A stretch of 64,000 nt of DNA from Phycisphaerales bacterium UBA2218 (GTDB taxonomy: Bacteria; Planctomycetota; Phycisphaerae; Sedimentisphaerales; Anaerobacaceae): positions 1,363 through 65,362 of the forward strand of contig DCUI01000269.1 of NCBI GenBank assembly GCA_002327785.1, given 5' to 3'. Every line of letters starts with the position of its first letter. The stretch's first letter is position 1. Shown one piece after another: positions 1-8,302 of the stretch. Below the pieces are notes generated by a model, which was not told the origin of the DNA, did not search any database, and saw only the letters and a list, made by a program, of their open reading frames with translations. The position numbers were made by a program, and so were the translations under genes.

Positions 1-193
1 GCCCGACGCCCATTTGGCTGCCGGGGTCTCTTTTGATCGGCCTGCGGTTCGCCTGTAATGTACCCGTAAGGGCATGTCTTCAAGAGCAGAAAAGATAACG
101 CCTCACGTTGTCACTACGAATGGGCCGCCTTTTTGTGGTTCGGACGATCCCCCGCGTCGGACGACTTTTTTTTCTTTTTCCTGGTTTTTCTTC

Positions 194-222
194 TTGAAAT
201 CTACTACGATATGGAGTACTTT
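194..222 (+). promoter_or_regulatory. Predicted sigma-70 promoter of the first BlaI/M56 module
   Basis: A -35-like TTGAAA (194-199) and a -10-like TACTTT (217-222) are separated by 17 bases. Transcription would begin about 40 bases before the BlaI start at 272. The sites lie inside an inverted repeat, so a repressor bound there would block polymerase. Prediction from sequence only. Confidence 0.55.
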
Positions 223-237
223 ATTGTGGAGTAGATT
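198..237. promoter_or_regulatory. Predicted BlaI-type operator, module 1
   Basis: AATCTACT (198-205) is the exact reverse complement of AGTAGATT (230-237). A nested TACT...AGTA pair occupies 202-218, and TGGAGTA is directly repeated at 212 and 227. The repeat covers the predicted promoter just upstream of a BlaI-family gene. BlaI/MecI repressors bind TACA/TGTA-type dyads as dimers and autoregulate, so this is the likely operator. The core differs from the classical staphylococcal sequence. Confidence 0.5.
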
Positions 238-271
238 AAGTACGGGGTTCTTTTCCGTGGAGAAACAGATC

Positions 272-664
272 ATGCAACGCAAATCAGTAGACGACCTGGG
301 CGAGCTTCAACGGGCGGTGTTGGAGACGGTGTGGAGTTTGGGCGAAGCCAACGTGCACCAGGTCCGCGAGCGGCTCGGCACGAAGAAGAAACTGGCCTAT
401 ACGACGGTGCTCTCGGCCATGCAAAAACTGGAAAAGGCCGGCTGGCTGGATCATCGGGCCGAGGGCAAAAGCTATGTCTATACCCCGGCTGTCAGCCGGG
501 AGCAGGCGGGGGCCGGCTCGGTGCGCAGGTTCCTCAAACGCGTGTTCGAGGGCGACGCCGTGGCCATGTTTCAGCACTTGATCCGCGAGAGCAATCTGAG
601 CGATGAAGAACTGAGCGAGCTTCGCCGGATGATCGACCAGAGGCGAAAGGAGAGGAAATCATGA
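272..664 (+). CDS. BlaI/MecI-family transcriptional repressor, module 1
   Basis: This 130-residue protein has the length and layout of BlaI/MecI/CopY repressors. An N-terminal winged helix spans about residues 5-75, including the conserved LQRAVLETVW start and a recognition region around YTTVLSAMQKLEKAGWL. An amphipathic C-terminal dimerisation tail follows. The reading frame is open upstream to position 74, but ATG 272 has a GGAGAA ribosome site and starts the family-like sequence. The stop overlaps the next gene's ATG by four bases (ATGA), so the M56 protein is translationally coupled. By family precedent the repressor binds its own operator and is inactivated when the M56 partner senses a signal. 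No beta-lactamase gene lies nearby, so the regulon is unknown. Confidence 0.9.
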   Translation: MQRKSVDDLGELQRAVLETVWSLGEANVHQVRERLGTKKKLAYTTVLSAMQKLEKAGWLDHRAEGKSYVYTPAVSREQAGAGSVRRFLKRVFEGDAVAMFQHLIRESNLSDEELSELRRMIDQRRKERKS

Positions 665-3006
665 TCCGGGAGATGCTGTCCGAGAATTTGTGGCTGCTGC
701 TGACTGTGCAGGCAACGCTCTGCATTGGCGTGGGTCTCGCGGCCAGCTTTCTACTGAGACGCAGTGCGGCCAAGGCCCACCAGGTTTTGCTCACCGCCCT
801 CGTCGCGGCCGTACTCACACCGGGCACGTACGTCCTCGTAAGGCACTTCCAGCTCGGCGTGCTCCCGTCGAAGACAGTGCCGGTCGCGCCACAAGGCGTC
901 GAACCCATTGTCTCGCTCGACGCTCCGGCCGTGGACTTGCCTTCCATAGAGACTGAATATGAGCCAGTCCGACTGGACGTTCCCGATCCCGTCGCGCCGG
1001 CCTCCGCACGTAAAGAGGTCGCAGCAGCGCCGTTGCCGTGGGCAACGATCTGCCTTGGCTGCTGGACAACGCTTAGCGTGATCTTGCTGAGTCGTGTGGT
1101 CCTGCGGTTCGCCCTCGGGCTACGGCTGCTGCGGGAGACGCGTCCCGTGGCGAGCGAGCGGCTTGGTCGGGCCATCGAGTCGGCCAAGGCCAGGATGGGA
1201 ATCGCGTGCCCCATCCGGCTTCGAAGCAGCGAACGGCTCAAGAGCCCGATCATCTGGTGCTGGACGCGGCGGCCGGTGCTGCTTATCCACATGGAATCGC
1301 AAGACCGCCAGGGCGATGCCGACTGGGTGAGCGTCTTCTGCCACGAGTTGGCGCACCTGAGGCGAGGGGATCACGTCAGCGGCCTATTCACCGAGGTGCT
1401 CACGGCGTTGCTGCCGTGGCACCCTTTGTTGTGGTGGGCCGCGTCCCGGCTGGCGAAACTCAGTGAGCAGGCGTGCGACGATTGGGTGTTGGCCGCCGGG
1501 CAGAGCGGCGTGGATTATGCGGAGACACTGCTGGGTCTCACGGCCCAGAAACAAATGGCATTTGTCCCGACTATGATGGGAAAGGAGAAGACCATGAGCA
1601 CGAGGATTTGCAGAATCATCAAGGACCGGTGTGGCGACCCAAGGGTCGGCGCCCGGTGGGTGGCGGGTGTCAGCATCCTGGCGATATTGGCGGTGGTGAG
1701 CGTCGGCTTTGCACAGCGCCGGCCCGTCGAACGCGAGGAGCAAGAGGTCGGGATCGTCATGGAGCGACGCGAGCCACAAGAACGCCGGGAGCCAGTGCCC
1801 GCATGGCAGCGGGAGGTCCTGCACCGTAAGCTCGAGGAGCTCGCCAGACAGATCAGTGAAAAGGAGACCCTGCTCCGCGAGGCCGGAGATATGCCTCCTG
1901 AAGAGCGCCGGATGCAGGAATTCGAGCTCGATCTCGTGCGCGAGATGAGTGGACAGATCGAGCGACGACTTCGGAACCTTGAACGACCGGGGCCGAGAAC
2001 GCCGCTGGAGGCGGACCGCAAACGGGATCTGGACGAGCAGCTCAAAAACCTCAGACGCGAGCAGGAAGAAATCACGAAAGTCAGACAGCGAACGGAACGC
2101 GAACTGAAGGATTTGAGGGACAATCAAAGCGCCGAAGCCAACGAGTTGCGGGGGCGGCTCCGCGAGCTTCGCGAGCAGAGCCGGCGGCTTGACGACGCCA
2201 TGGCCGAGCTTGAACGTGCCCGCGTGCCGACCGACCGGCCGGCCCAGGCCGAGAGACGAACAGCCGAACGCGAATTCACCGTGGTTCGCACACGAGCCCA
2301 GGAGCAAACCAACGAAGAGACTGCGGCCCTCCGCAGGAGGCATTTTGCGGAGCGATTGCGGGCACTCACGGCCCGCGCTGAGGAGATTGAACAGCAACGA
2401 AGGTCGTTCGGCGATGCGGAGCCCGACCGCACCCGCAGTCTGGAGATCGAGTTGAACAAGATCCGCGACGCCATCGGGGAGACGGAACAGGAGCTTGGCA
2501 AGCTCGAAGAACGTGGGCGAACACGACCCGGTGTCGAGTTGGAGATGCGCGACAGACCTCCGGAGATCGAACTACGCCGTGGGTACCTTGATCCGTATGG
2601 CGGTGGCGCGTACGGAGGACGCACGTCGCGAGCGACCCAGCCGGCCGGGCGCGGCGGTCGCGAGCGGCCCATCCGGCCCGAAGCCCGGATCACTCGTGTA
2701 TTCAGAGTCGCACAAGGGAATCTGGTTCAAAGGCGTGATATCCTCCAGTCCGTGCTCGACACGTCCGGCCAGGTTACCGCTGACGAGCGAACCAGCTCCC
2801 TTGTGGTCACCGCAACGCCTGAAGGCCAGGAACGTGTGGAGCGCGTCATCCGCAGGCTGGACGCGCCCGCGGGCAACCCCGATCTCAGGAACGAGGTCGA
2901 GGACCTTCGCAATCAGATGAACGGCCTGCGCGAACAGCTCCAGGAGATGCAGGGGCTGCTCCGACAGGTCGCGGAACGAGAGCGAGGGGGCACGAGCGCT
3001 CCCTGA
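661..3006 (+). CDS. M56-family (BlaR1-like) membrane metallopeptidase with coiled-coil and secretin-N-like sensor region
   Basis: This 781-residue integral membrane protein is the predicted signal transducer paired with the upstream BlaI. Hydrophobic segments lie near residues 8-30, 38-60 and 120-150. The M56 zinc site is intact: HELAH at about 228-232 and a glutamate in SEQACDDW near 269. A further transmembrane segment lies at about 333-352. The exported C-terminus is not the penicillin-binding domain of classical BlaR1. It is a long charged coiled coil (about 365-625) followed near 677-740 by a FRVAQGN...SLVVTATPE...RRLD segment resembling the short N-type domains of secretins. A final coiled coil ends the protein. 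The ligand is not predictable. The ATG overlaps the blaI stop. Confidence 0.85.
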   Translation: MIREMLSENLWLLLTVQATLCIGVGLAASFLLRRSAAKAHQVLLTALVAAVLTPGTYVLVRHFQLGVLPSKTVPVAPQGVEPIVSLDAPAVDLPSIETEYEPVRLDVPDPVAPASARKEVAAAPLPWATICLGCWTTLSVILLSRVVLRFALGLRLLRETRPVASERLGRAIESAKARMGIACPIRLRSSERLKSPIIWCWTRRPVLLIHMESQDRQGDADWVSVFCHELAHLRRGDHVSGLFTEVLTALLPWHPLLWWAASRLAKLSEQACDDWVLAAGQSGVDYAETLLGLTAQKQMAFVPTMMGKEKTMSTRICRIIKDRCGDPRVGARWVAGVSILAILAVVSVGFAQRRPVEREEQEVGIVMERREPQERREPVPAWQREVLHRKLEELARQISEKETLLREAGDMPPEERRMQEFELDLVREMSGQIERRLRNLERPGPRTPLEADRKRDLDEQLKNLRREQEEITKVRQRTERELKDLRDNQSAEANELRGRLRELREQSRRLDDAMAELERARVPTDRPAQAERRTAEREFTVVRTRAQEQTNEETAALRRRHFAERLRALTARAEEIEQQRRSFGDAEPDRTRSLEIELNKIRDAIGETEQELGKLEERGRTRPGVELEMRDRPPEIELRRGYLDPYGGGAYGGRTSRATQPAGRGGRERPIRPEARITRVFRVAQGNLVQRRDILQSVLDTSGQVTADERTSSLVVTATPEGQERVERVIRRLDAPAGNPDLRNEVEDLRNQMNGLREQLQEMQGLLRQVAERERGGTSAP

Positions 3007-3051
3007 CCGGAAAACCATGGTCCACAGAGCGTCGATCGCGAAACGTGGGAG

Positions 3052-3091
3052 CGTGAAGCGTAAGAGGCGGCCCGTTGTTCTACGCTTCACG
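3052..3091. terminator. Intergenic inverted repeat, possible terminator
   Basis: CGTGAAGCGTA (3052-3062) pairs exactly with TACGCTTCACG (3081-3091), an 11-bp stem with an 18-base loop. It lies 46 bases after the M56 stop. There is no run of T after the stem, so it may be a processing or protein-binding site. The rest of 3007-3301 shows only a weak TATACAAT (3178-3185) and an AAGGAGAAGG ribosome site before the next gene. Confidence 0.35.
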
Positions 3092-3301
3092 ATGTGCGCT
3101 TCTACGCATCGGACACAGGCCACGGCGATTCTTTTCCACTTATTGAAAAATAGTCTGTGCGACGAGGGACCATCGGGTATACAATAGCCGACGGCCGGCC
3201 GAGGAGGGCCGGAGGATGGGTTCTGCGGGAACACCGTCGGCTTTCGTATTCGAGAGCGATTTCCGGCGGCTCCGCGAAGGCTCTATGGAAAGGAGAAGGT
3301 T

Positions 3302-4384
3302 ATGAGAAAGGGAGTTCACACCATCGCGCAGCTCAAAAACGCCGCCCTGCACAGGCTGATGCCGCACCTGTTCGTCGCGGTCGCCGTGCTGATCTGGACC
3401 GCGGGCACCGTGGTCGGCCAGCAGTCGGAGGGTCAGGCCAAGCCGGAGCAAGCCGCCGACGCGGCGCCGGCGGAAGCTGTCGCCAGTGAGGCGCCCCCGG
3501 CAACCGAGGAGGCCCAGTGGGAACGGCAGATCGACGAGCTGACCCAACGGCGACGGAAACTGGAAGAATCTGCCGACAACATCGAGAAGGAGCTTCAGCA
3601 ATCCGAACGCGAGCAGGAACAGCGACGTCATCAACTGCAGGAACAACTCCAAGATCTCCGCTCGCAGATCCGCGAAACCGCCGCACAGACGGTCGAACTG
3701 CAGCGTGAACGCCTCAAACGGAGCTACCTGCGGGAGCTTGAGGCGCTGGAGCAGGCGTATCGCCAACAGGCGGACATCGGGGAGGGAACGCCCCTGCCCC
3801 CCTTCGGCCCTGAACGCATCGCGCCATTGCGGCGGGAACAGGCCGAGAACATCGAACAGATCCGACAGGAACTCCGCGAGATCCACCAGCAGCGTGAACA
3901 AGACGGGAATCGATGGCGTGAGCTTCGCGAGCATCTCAAGGGAATGACGGAACGGCTGGACACCCTGTCCCAGCGTGCGGAGGAAACTCAGCACGCGATC
4001 ACTGAGGGCCGTACGGAGCGGCAAGCCCTAAGAAAGGGGCAGGCGGAGTCGGCACGCCAACAGGAGAAGCTTGGCACGCGGATCGACGAGGTGGCCGAAC
4101 AGCAACAATCGTTGAAGGAGCGTGCGGGGGCGCTGGCGGCCCAATTCCGCCAGGACATCGATCGACTGTGCACGGAGCTGCAACGGATGGGCCAGACAGT
4201 GGGCCGGATCGAGCAGGAGCGGCTCCAAGCCGAGGAGGGTCTCAAGACACAAGTTGGGCAGCTCAGCGACCAGGTGCGGGCCCTGCAGACAGACCAGGCA
4301 AACACGCAGAATGCCGTGAACTGGATGCTCTCACAGAGCGACCGAAGCACGGTGGGCAGCGCCGGACGCTCCTGGGGCTGGTGA
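3302..4384 (+). CDS. Exported coiled-coil protein of unknown function
   Basis: I do not recognise a named family. The 360-residue product has a hydrophobic segment near residues 20-38 after a basic N-terminus, so it is probably exported or anchored. A short Ala/Glu-rich linker follows, then about 270 residues of almost uninterrupted heptad-rich sequence dense in Gln, Glu and Arg. The ATG has a strong AAGGAG ribosome site. It follows the first BlaI/M56 pair on the same strand, and its composition resembles the coiled coil in that M56 protein, so it may belong to the same regulon or interact with the sensor. That link is an inference from position and composition. Confidence 0.7.
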   Translation: MRKGVHTIAQLKNAALHRLMPHLFVAVAVLIWTAGTVVGQQSEGQAKPEQAADAAPAEAVASEAPPATEEAQWERQIDELTQRRRKLEESADNIEKELQQSEREQEQRRHQLQEQLQDLRSQIRETAAQTVELQRERLKRSYLRELEALEQAYRQQADIGEGTPLPPFGPERIAPLRREQAENIEQIRQELREIHQQREQDGNRWRELREHLKGMTERLDTLSQRAEETQHAITEGRTERQALRKGQAESARQQEKLGTRIDEVAEQQQSLKERAGALAAQFRQDIDRLCTELQRMGQTVGRIEQERLQAEEGLKTQVGQLSDQVRALQTDQANTQNAVNWMLSQSDRSTVGSAGRSWGW

Positions 4385-4413
4385 AGATAATAGCAGGAAT
4401 CACAGATCAAGAA

Positions 4414-4461
4414 GCAAAACGGTGGAGTCCCGGCCAGCCGGGATGACTTCCCTGGTTTTGC
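4414..4461. terminator. Inverted repeat after the coiled-coil gene
   Basis: GCAAAAC (4414-4420) pairs with GTTTTGC (4455-4461), enclosing a tight GC-rich TCCCGGC/GCCGGGA hairpin (4428-4443). The outer flanks (AAGAA/TTCTT) extend the pairing imperfectly. It lies 30 bases after the stop, consistent with a transcription end, but lacks a clean T-tract. Confidence 0.4.
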
Positions 4462-4560
4462 ATTTTGCCGTCTGATTCTTGAATTGGCTCGTCCCCGCTC
4501 ACACGCCGGGTATCCTGCACGAGGAGACTCTTGCTTCCGCGCAAAAGGTTTTCACCCCAT

Positions 4561-4601
4561 CTACGAATTTTTTCGTTGACATATTACGAATTCGTTCGTA
4601 G
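4561..4601. promoter_or_regulatory. Predicted BlaI-type operator, module 2
   Basis: CTACGAA (4561-4567) is the exact reverse complement of TTCGTAG (4595-4601). A perfect inner palindrome ACGAATTCGT lies at 4586-4595, so the ACGAA half-site recurs several times. The repeat covers the promoter of the second blaI-like gene. Its core (CTACGAA) differs from that of module 1 (AATCTACT), which suggests the two repressors have separate specificities. Confidence 0.6.
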
Positions 4602-4604
4602 ATT
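4576..4604 (+). promoter_or_regulatory. Sigma-70-type promoter of the second BlaI/M56 module
   Basis: A consensus TTGACA (4576-4581) and a -10-like TAGATT (4599-4604) are separated by exactly 17 bases and sit inside the inverted repeat. This geometry is what a repressor-controlled promoter should look like. Confidence 0.7.
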
Positions 4605-4650
4605 GCCGATAGAAGGGAAAAGCACCGTGGACCGATCAAGGAGAATGACA

Positions 4651-5151
4651 ATGGCGCGAAAGAAGAGTTCCGGACCGACGGATCGAGAGCTGGCCATCCT
4701 GGGGGTGCTCTGGGAAAGAGGTCCCAGCACGGTTCGCGAGGTCCACGAGGCCCTCGATCAGGACTCGCAGACAGGTTACACCACCACGCTCAAGCTCATG
4801 CAAATCATGGTTGAAAAGGGCCTGCTCGTACGGGAGGACGACGGCCGTCGCCGTGGCATGGGCTTCCAGCCCATGAATCATCGGCAGGATGCCGATGCCA
4901 CGAAAGAACAAGGGCGAGACGCCCTCGCCAGACGCGGGCAGGATGCCCGCGACACAAACCGGCGCGGGCACATCTACCGACCTGCCCTGTCCGAGGAGCG
5001 GACGCAAAAACAGCTCATTCAGGACCTGCTCGACCAAGTCTTCGCGGGCTCGGCGGAGAAGCTCGTCATGCGGGCCCTCTCCGCGAGGAGGGTCTCGCCG
5101 AAAGAGCTCAAACGAATCCGAGAAATGCTGGATGAAATGGAGGGAGCATAA
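4651..5151 (+). CDS. BlaI/MecI-family repressor with an in-frame palindromic-repeat insertion, module 2
   Basis: A typical BlaI winged helix (TDRELAILGVLWERG..., about residues 8-70) and C-terminal dimerisation helices (KQLIQDLLDQVFAGSAEKLV..., about 110-166) identify the family. ATG 4651 has AAGGAG seven bases upstream; ATG 4645 is too close to it. Between the DGRR and GHIYRPA segments, where relatives have a short wing, about 37 extra residues containing GMGFQPM and repeated QDA(R/D) motifs are read from a nested palindromic DNA repeat (4853-4965). The frame is maintained. The protein is 166 residues against about 125-130 for the family. The wing contacts DNA in this fold, so activity may be altered. 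Confidence 0.88.
   Translation: MARKKSSGPTDRELAILGVLWERGPSTVREVHEALDQDSQTGYTTTLKLMQIMVEKGLLVREDDGRRRGMGFQPMNHRQDADATKEQGRDALARRGQDARDTNRRGHIYRPALSEERTQKQLIQDLLDQVFAGSAEKLVMRALSARRVSPKELKRIREMLDEMEGA
4853..4965. repeat. Interspersed palindromic repeat inside the second blaI-like gene
   Basis: GTGGCAT (4853-4859) and ATGCCAC (4895-4901) flank two smaller palindromes, CATGGGCTTCCAGCCCATG (4857-4875) and CATCGGCAGGATGCCGATG (4879-4897). A third, GCGGGCAGGATGCCCGC, lies at 4934-4950. The same core words recur at 10154-10299, 29231-29280 and 53255-53303. The unit is translated in frame here and adds about 37 codons. Confidence 0.8.
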
Positions 5152-8100
5152 GTATGTCATTGCTGGAGAGTCTGCTTTCACACGGCGTAATCGAGCGATT
5201 GGGCTGGATGCTCGTGCATTTCTTGTGGCAGGCCGCAGCGATTGCGATGCTGCTGGCAGCGTTGCTGAAACTACTGCGGCGCGCCGGTGCAGACCTGCGA
5301 TACGTGGTCGCGTGCGGGGCCCTGACCGTCATGATCGCGATGCCGCTGGTCACGATCCAATTTATCGATATCTCGGGGTCTGCCGCGGAGGCGGGCCTCC
5401 CACCTGAGACACAGACACCCACGGCAGCGCCGATCCCCGTGACCGTGCAAAGGGCTGATGAATTGCCGCCGCTGTCCCCGGCGCCGCCCTCGGGCATGGC
5501 GGACCCGACCGCGCCAATCTCCTGGCACAAGAGGCTCGCGACAGCCCTGGAGCCCACCCTGCCCTACTTCGTGCTCGGCTGGCTTGGCGGCGTATTCGGC
5601 CTCTCCGCCTGGCACCTGGGCGGCTGGGCTCAATTGCAACGACTGAAGCACCGCATGGTTCGCAGGGCCGACGCCACCCTGCACACCACGCTCGATGAGC
5701 TGACGATCCGGCTCAGGGTCCGCCGGGTGGTGGCCCTTCTCGAATCGGCACTCGTGGAAGTCCCCACCGTCGTGGGCTGGCTGCGTCCGACGATCCTCCT
5801 GCCGGCCAGCGCACTGACCGGTTTGAGCCTTGATCAACTGCGTGCGATTCTCGCCCACGAGTTGGCCCACGTCCGCCGGTATGACTACCTCGCGAACACG
5901 CTGCAAACCGTGATCGAGATCCTGGGCTTCTATCATCCGGCCGTCTGGTGGGTCTCGCGCCACATCCGCATCGAGCGGGAGAATTGCTGCGACGACCTGG
6001 CGGTGCGAATCTGTGACAACTCGCTTCAATACGCGCGGGCCCTGGCCTCAATGGAGGAGATCCGCCATAGCCGGACCGAGCTGGCCATGACCGCTTCCGG
6101 CGGCAGTCTGATGGCCCGCATCGCGCGCCTGCTGGGCCGCCCGGCCGGCGACGACCGACGCTTCGCGTGGCTGCCCGGCCTGATCGCGTTGCTCCTGGTC
6201 ATCGGCATCGTGATCCCTGCGGCGTTCGCGCTGACCCACGCGGCTCCGCGCGGGCCCGAGTCCGCGGTTGATACGACCGCCACCTCGGTGGAGGAGATCC
6301 AGGATGTCGCTGACCCCAGAGAGGCCCCCCTTGCTCACATCCAAGTCAGCTTCACCCTGGCGGAACTATACGCTGACGCAGTGCTCGATCCGCAGGTGGC
6401 CGAGGACGTGGCGGGCCTCCTGGTGCGGATCGGAGCCAACGGTGGCAGCCGGCGCGACGGCGAATCCTTAGCCCCTCCGACTATCGAAGAGCTTCGGCGG
6501 CCATTGGCGGACGTGCTTTCCGCATTCACGCCGGCGCCCGGCCGAGGGAAGGAATTTGTCAATCTGTTGAGCCACAAGAAGGATTGTGTGGCGCGTCTGT
6601 TATCCGCTCCCCGGGTGACAAGCCTGTCGGGCGAGTCGTTCCAATTCACGATGGGCGACATCCCGGGCCCCGATAAGCCGCTGCCCCAGGACCCCGAGTT
6701 TGTCTTCGCGCGCTGCGCCATGACCGCCACGGAGGTCCCAGACCAGAACACCGTCCGGATGAATATCGACATGGTCCGGATGTACCCTGCCTACAAGCCC
6801 TCCGACCCGAATGGACAGACAGCGACGTGGGCGCTTGACACCACGGTTCTGGCCCCCAACAACCAGTGGATGACGATCACCGACAACCGCCTGAAGCGAC
6901 TGGACAGAAGCGGAAGGGAATGCATTCAACTCCTGCTGGTCCTCGCGACTGTCGTTGGCGAGCCCGAAACGGAGACAGCCGGCAATGCGATGATGGGCGG
7001 CACGCACCCAACAACTTCGGTGGACCAGATCGTTCATCTGCCGCCAGGCATGGGCAGCATACACCCGACGACTCCTGCGGATGAGCCAAATCGCACGCAG
7101 GTGCTGATGGCGTTCACCATTATCGACGTCTTCGCCGATCGCGTGCTTGACGGGGACACAGCGGTCCGGGCCAGGGACTTCCTGACGCTCATTCGACCCG
7201 CCGACGCCAACGGGCCCGTCACGTCTGCCGAACTGCCAACCCTTGAAGATCTCCAGGCGCCTCTGCGAGATGTCTTCGCCCGCTTCGAGCCGATCCACTT
7301 GAAGAGCAAAGATCTTACGGACCTGCTCACATCACGCGGCTACGGACGGGTGATGAACAACCCCAGGATCCAGACACTCCCCGACGAGACTGTATCGGTC
7401 ATGATCGGGCAAGAGGACGATCTCAATGCCCCCGGCTCTCGATCGACGGGCGAGTACATGAAAAAAACTGACGGCCACTCCTCATATGCTGGAGGATCTG
7501 AACGCCACCCGGCTGCAAATCCACTACGAGGATCGGCGTGTGATTGGCGATCCGAACGATCCCAACAGATTGATTTCCGTCACATGTCTCACCTCGACGC
7601 TTGTCCCTCGCAACGACCAGCCTGTTGCGATCGTCGTCAAGGGCAGCCGCGTCCCGCGCTCGCCGCTGCGCTTGCTGCTAATCGGTCCGATAAGCGTCAT
7701 CAAGCCTCGGCACGCTATGGGGCAGGCGCCCAGCGCAAGTGTGAGTACAATCATCGAGAGCCTGTCTCAGAACGACACGTGGTCGACGTCACGGCAGGCC
7801 GAAGCCCCGGGCTGGAGCGAAGCACTCAACGGGCTGCGCGTCCGACTCAATGCACCGCAGGGAGCCACGTATCGACAGAAGACCCTCCTGCCACTGACCG
7901 TAGAGGTTCAGAACAGCAGCGACAGACCCATCGCATACAACAAGCTTTGGCCCACTGTTCGCATCCTGGCCCATGACGGCAAGGGCAAATGGCTGGGGGT
8001 TCCCTCGATGGGTCCCGAAATGGGGGACTGGGTCCGCCATCGGGGCGACCTTGCCCCCGACGAGATCACCCGATTGAACGTGTACTTCCAGGCTCTGCGG

Positions 8101-8302
8101 TTTCTCAGGCCGCTGAAGGCGGGTGAGACGATCCAGATCCAGGCAGGAGCGCCGACGGAACGGGCACGCTGTTGCAGAGCTATCAGAAGGAAGGCAAGCT
8201 CATCAATGGGCGGTGGTCCGTCGTCTTGCCGCCGGATCGCCTCAACGGGTTGGCGACGGCTTTGCGAAAGATGGAAGTGTGGAAACTGGGCCAAGTCAAA
8301 TG

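Noticed and set aside
1..193. A gene start or terminator at the left edge
   Set aside because: Only a T-rich run (167-190) and a weak GACG/CGTC pairing are visible. It could be the end of a gene outside the window but cannot be supported.
7459..7465. Programmed -1 frameshift at an A7 slippery tract
   Set aside because: A -1 slip there would run into TGA at once. The needed change is +1, and a second shift is required downstream, so mutation or sequence error is more likely.
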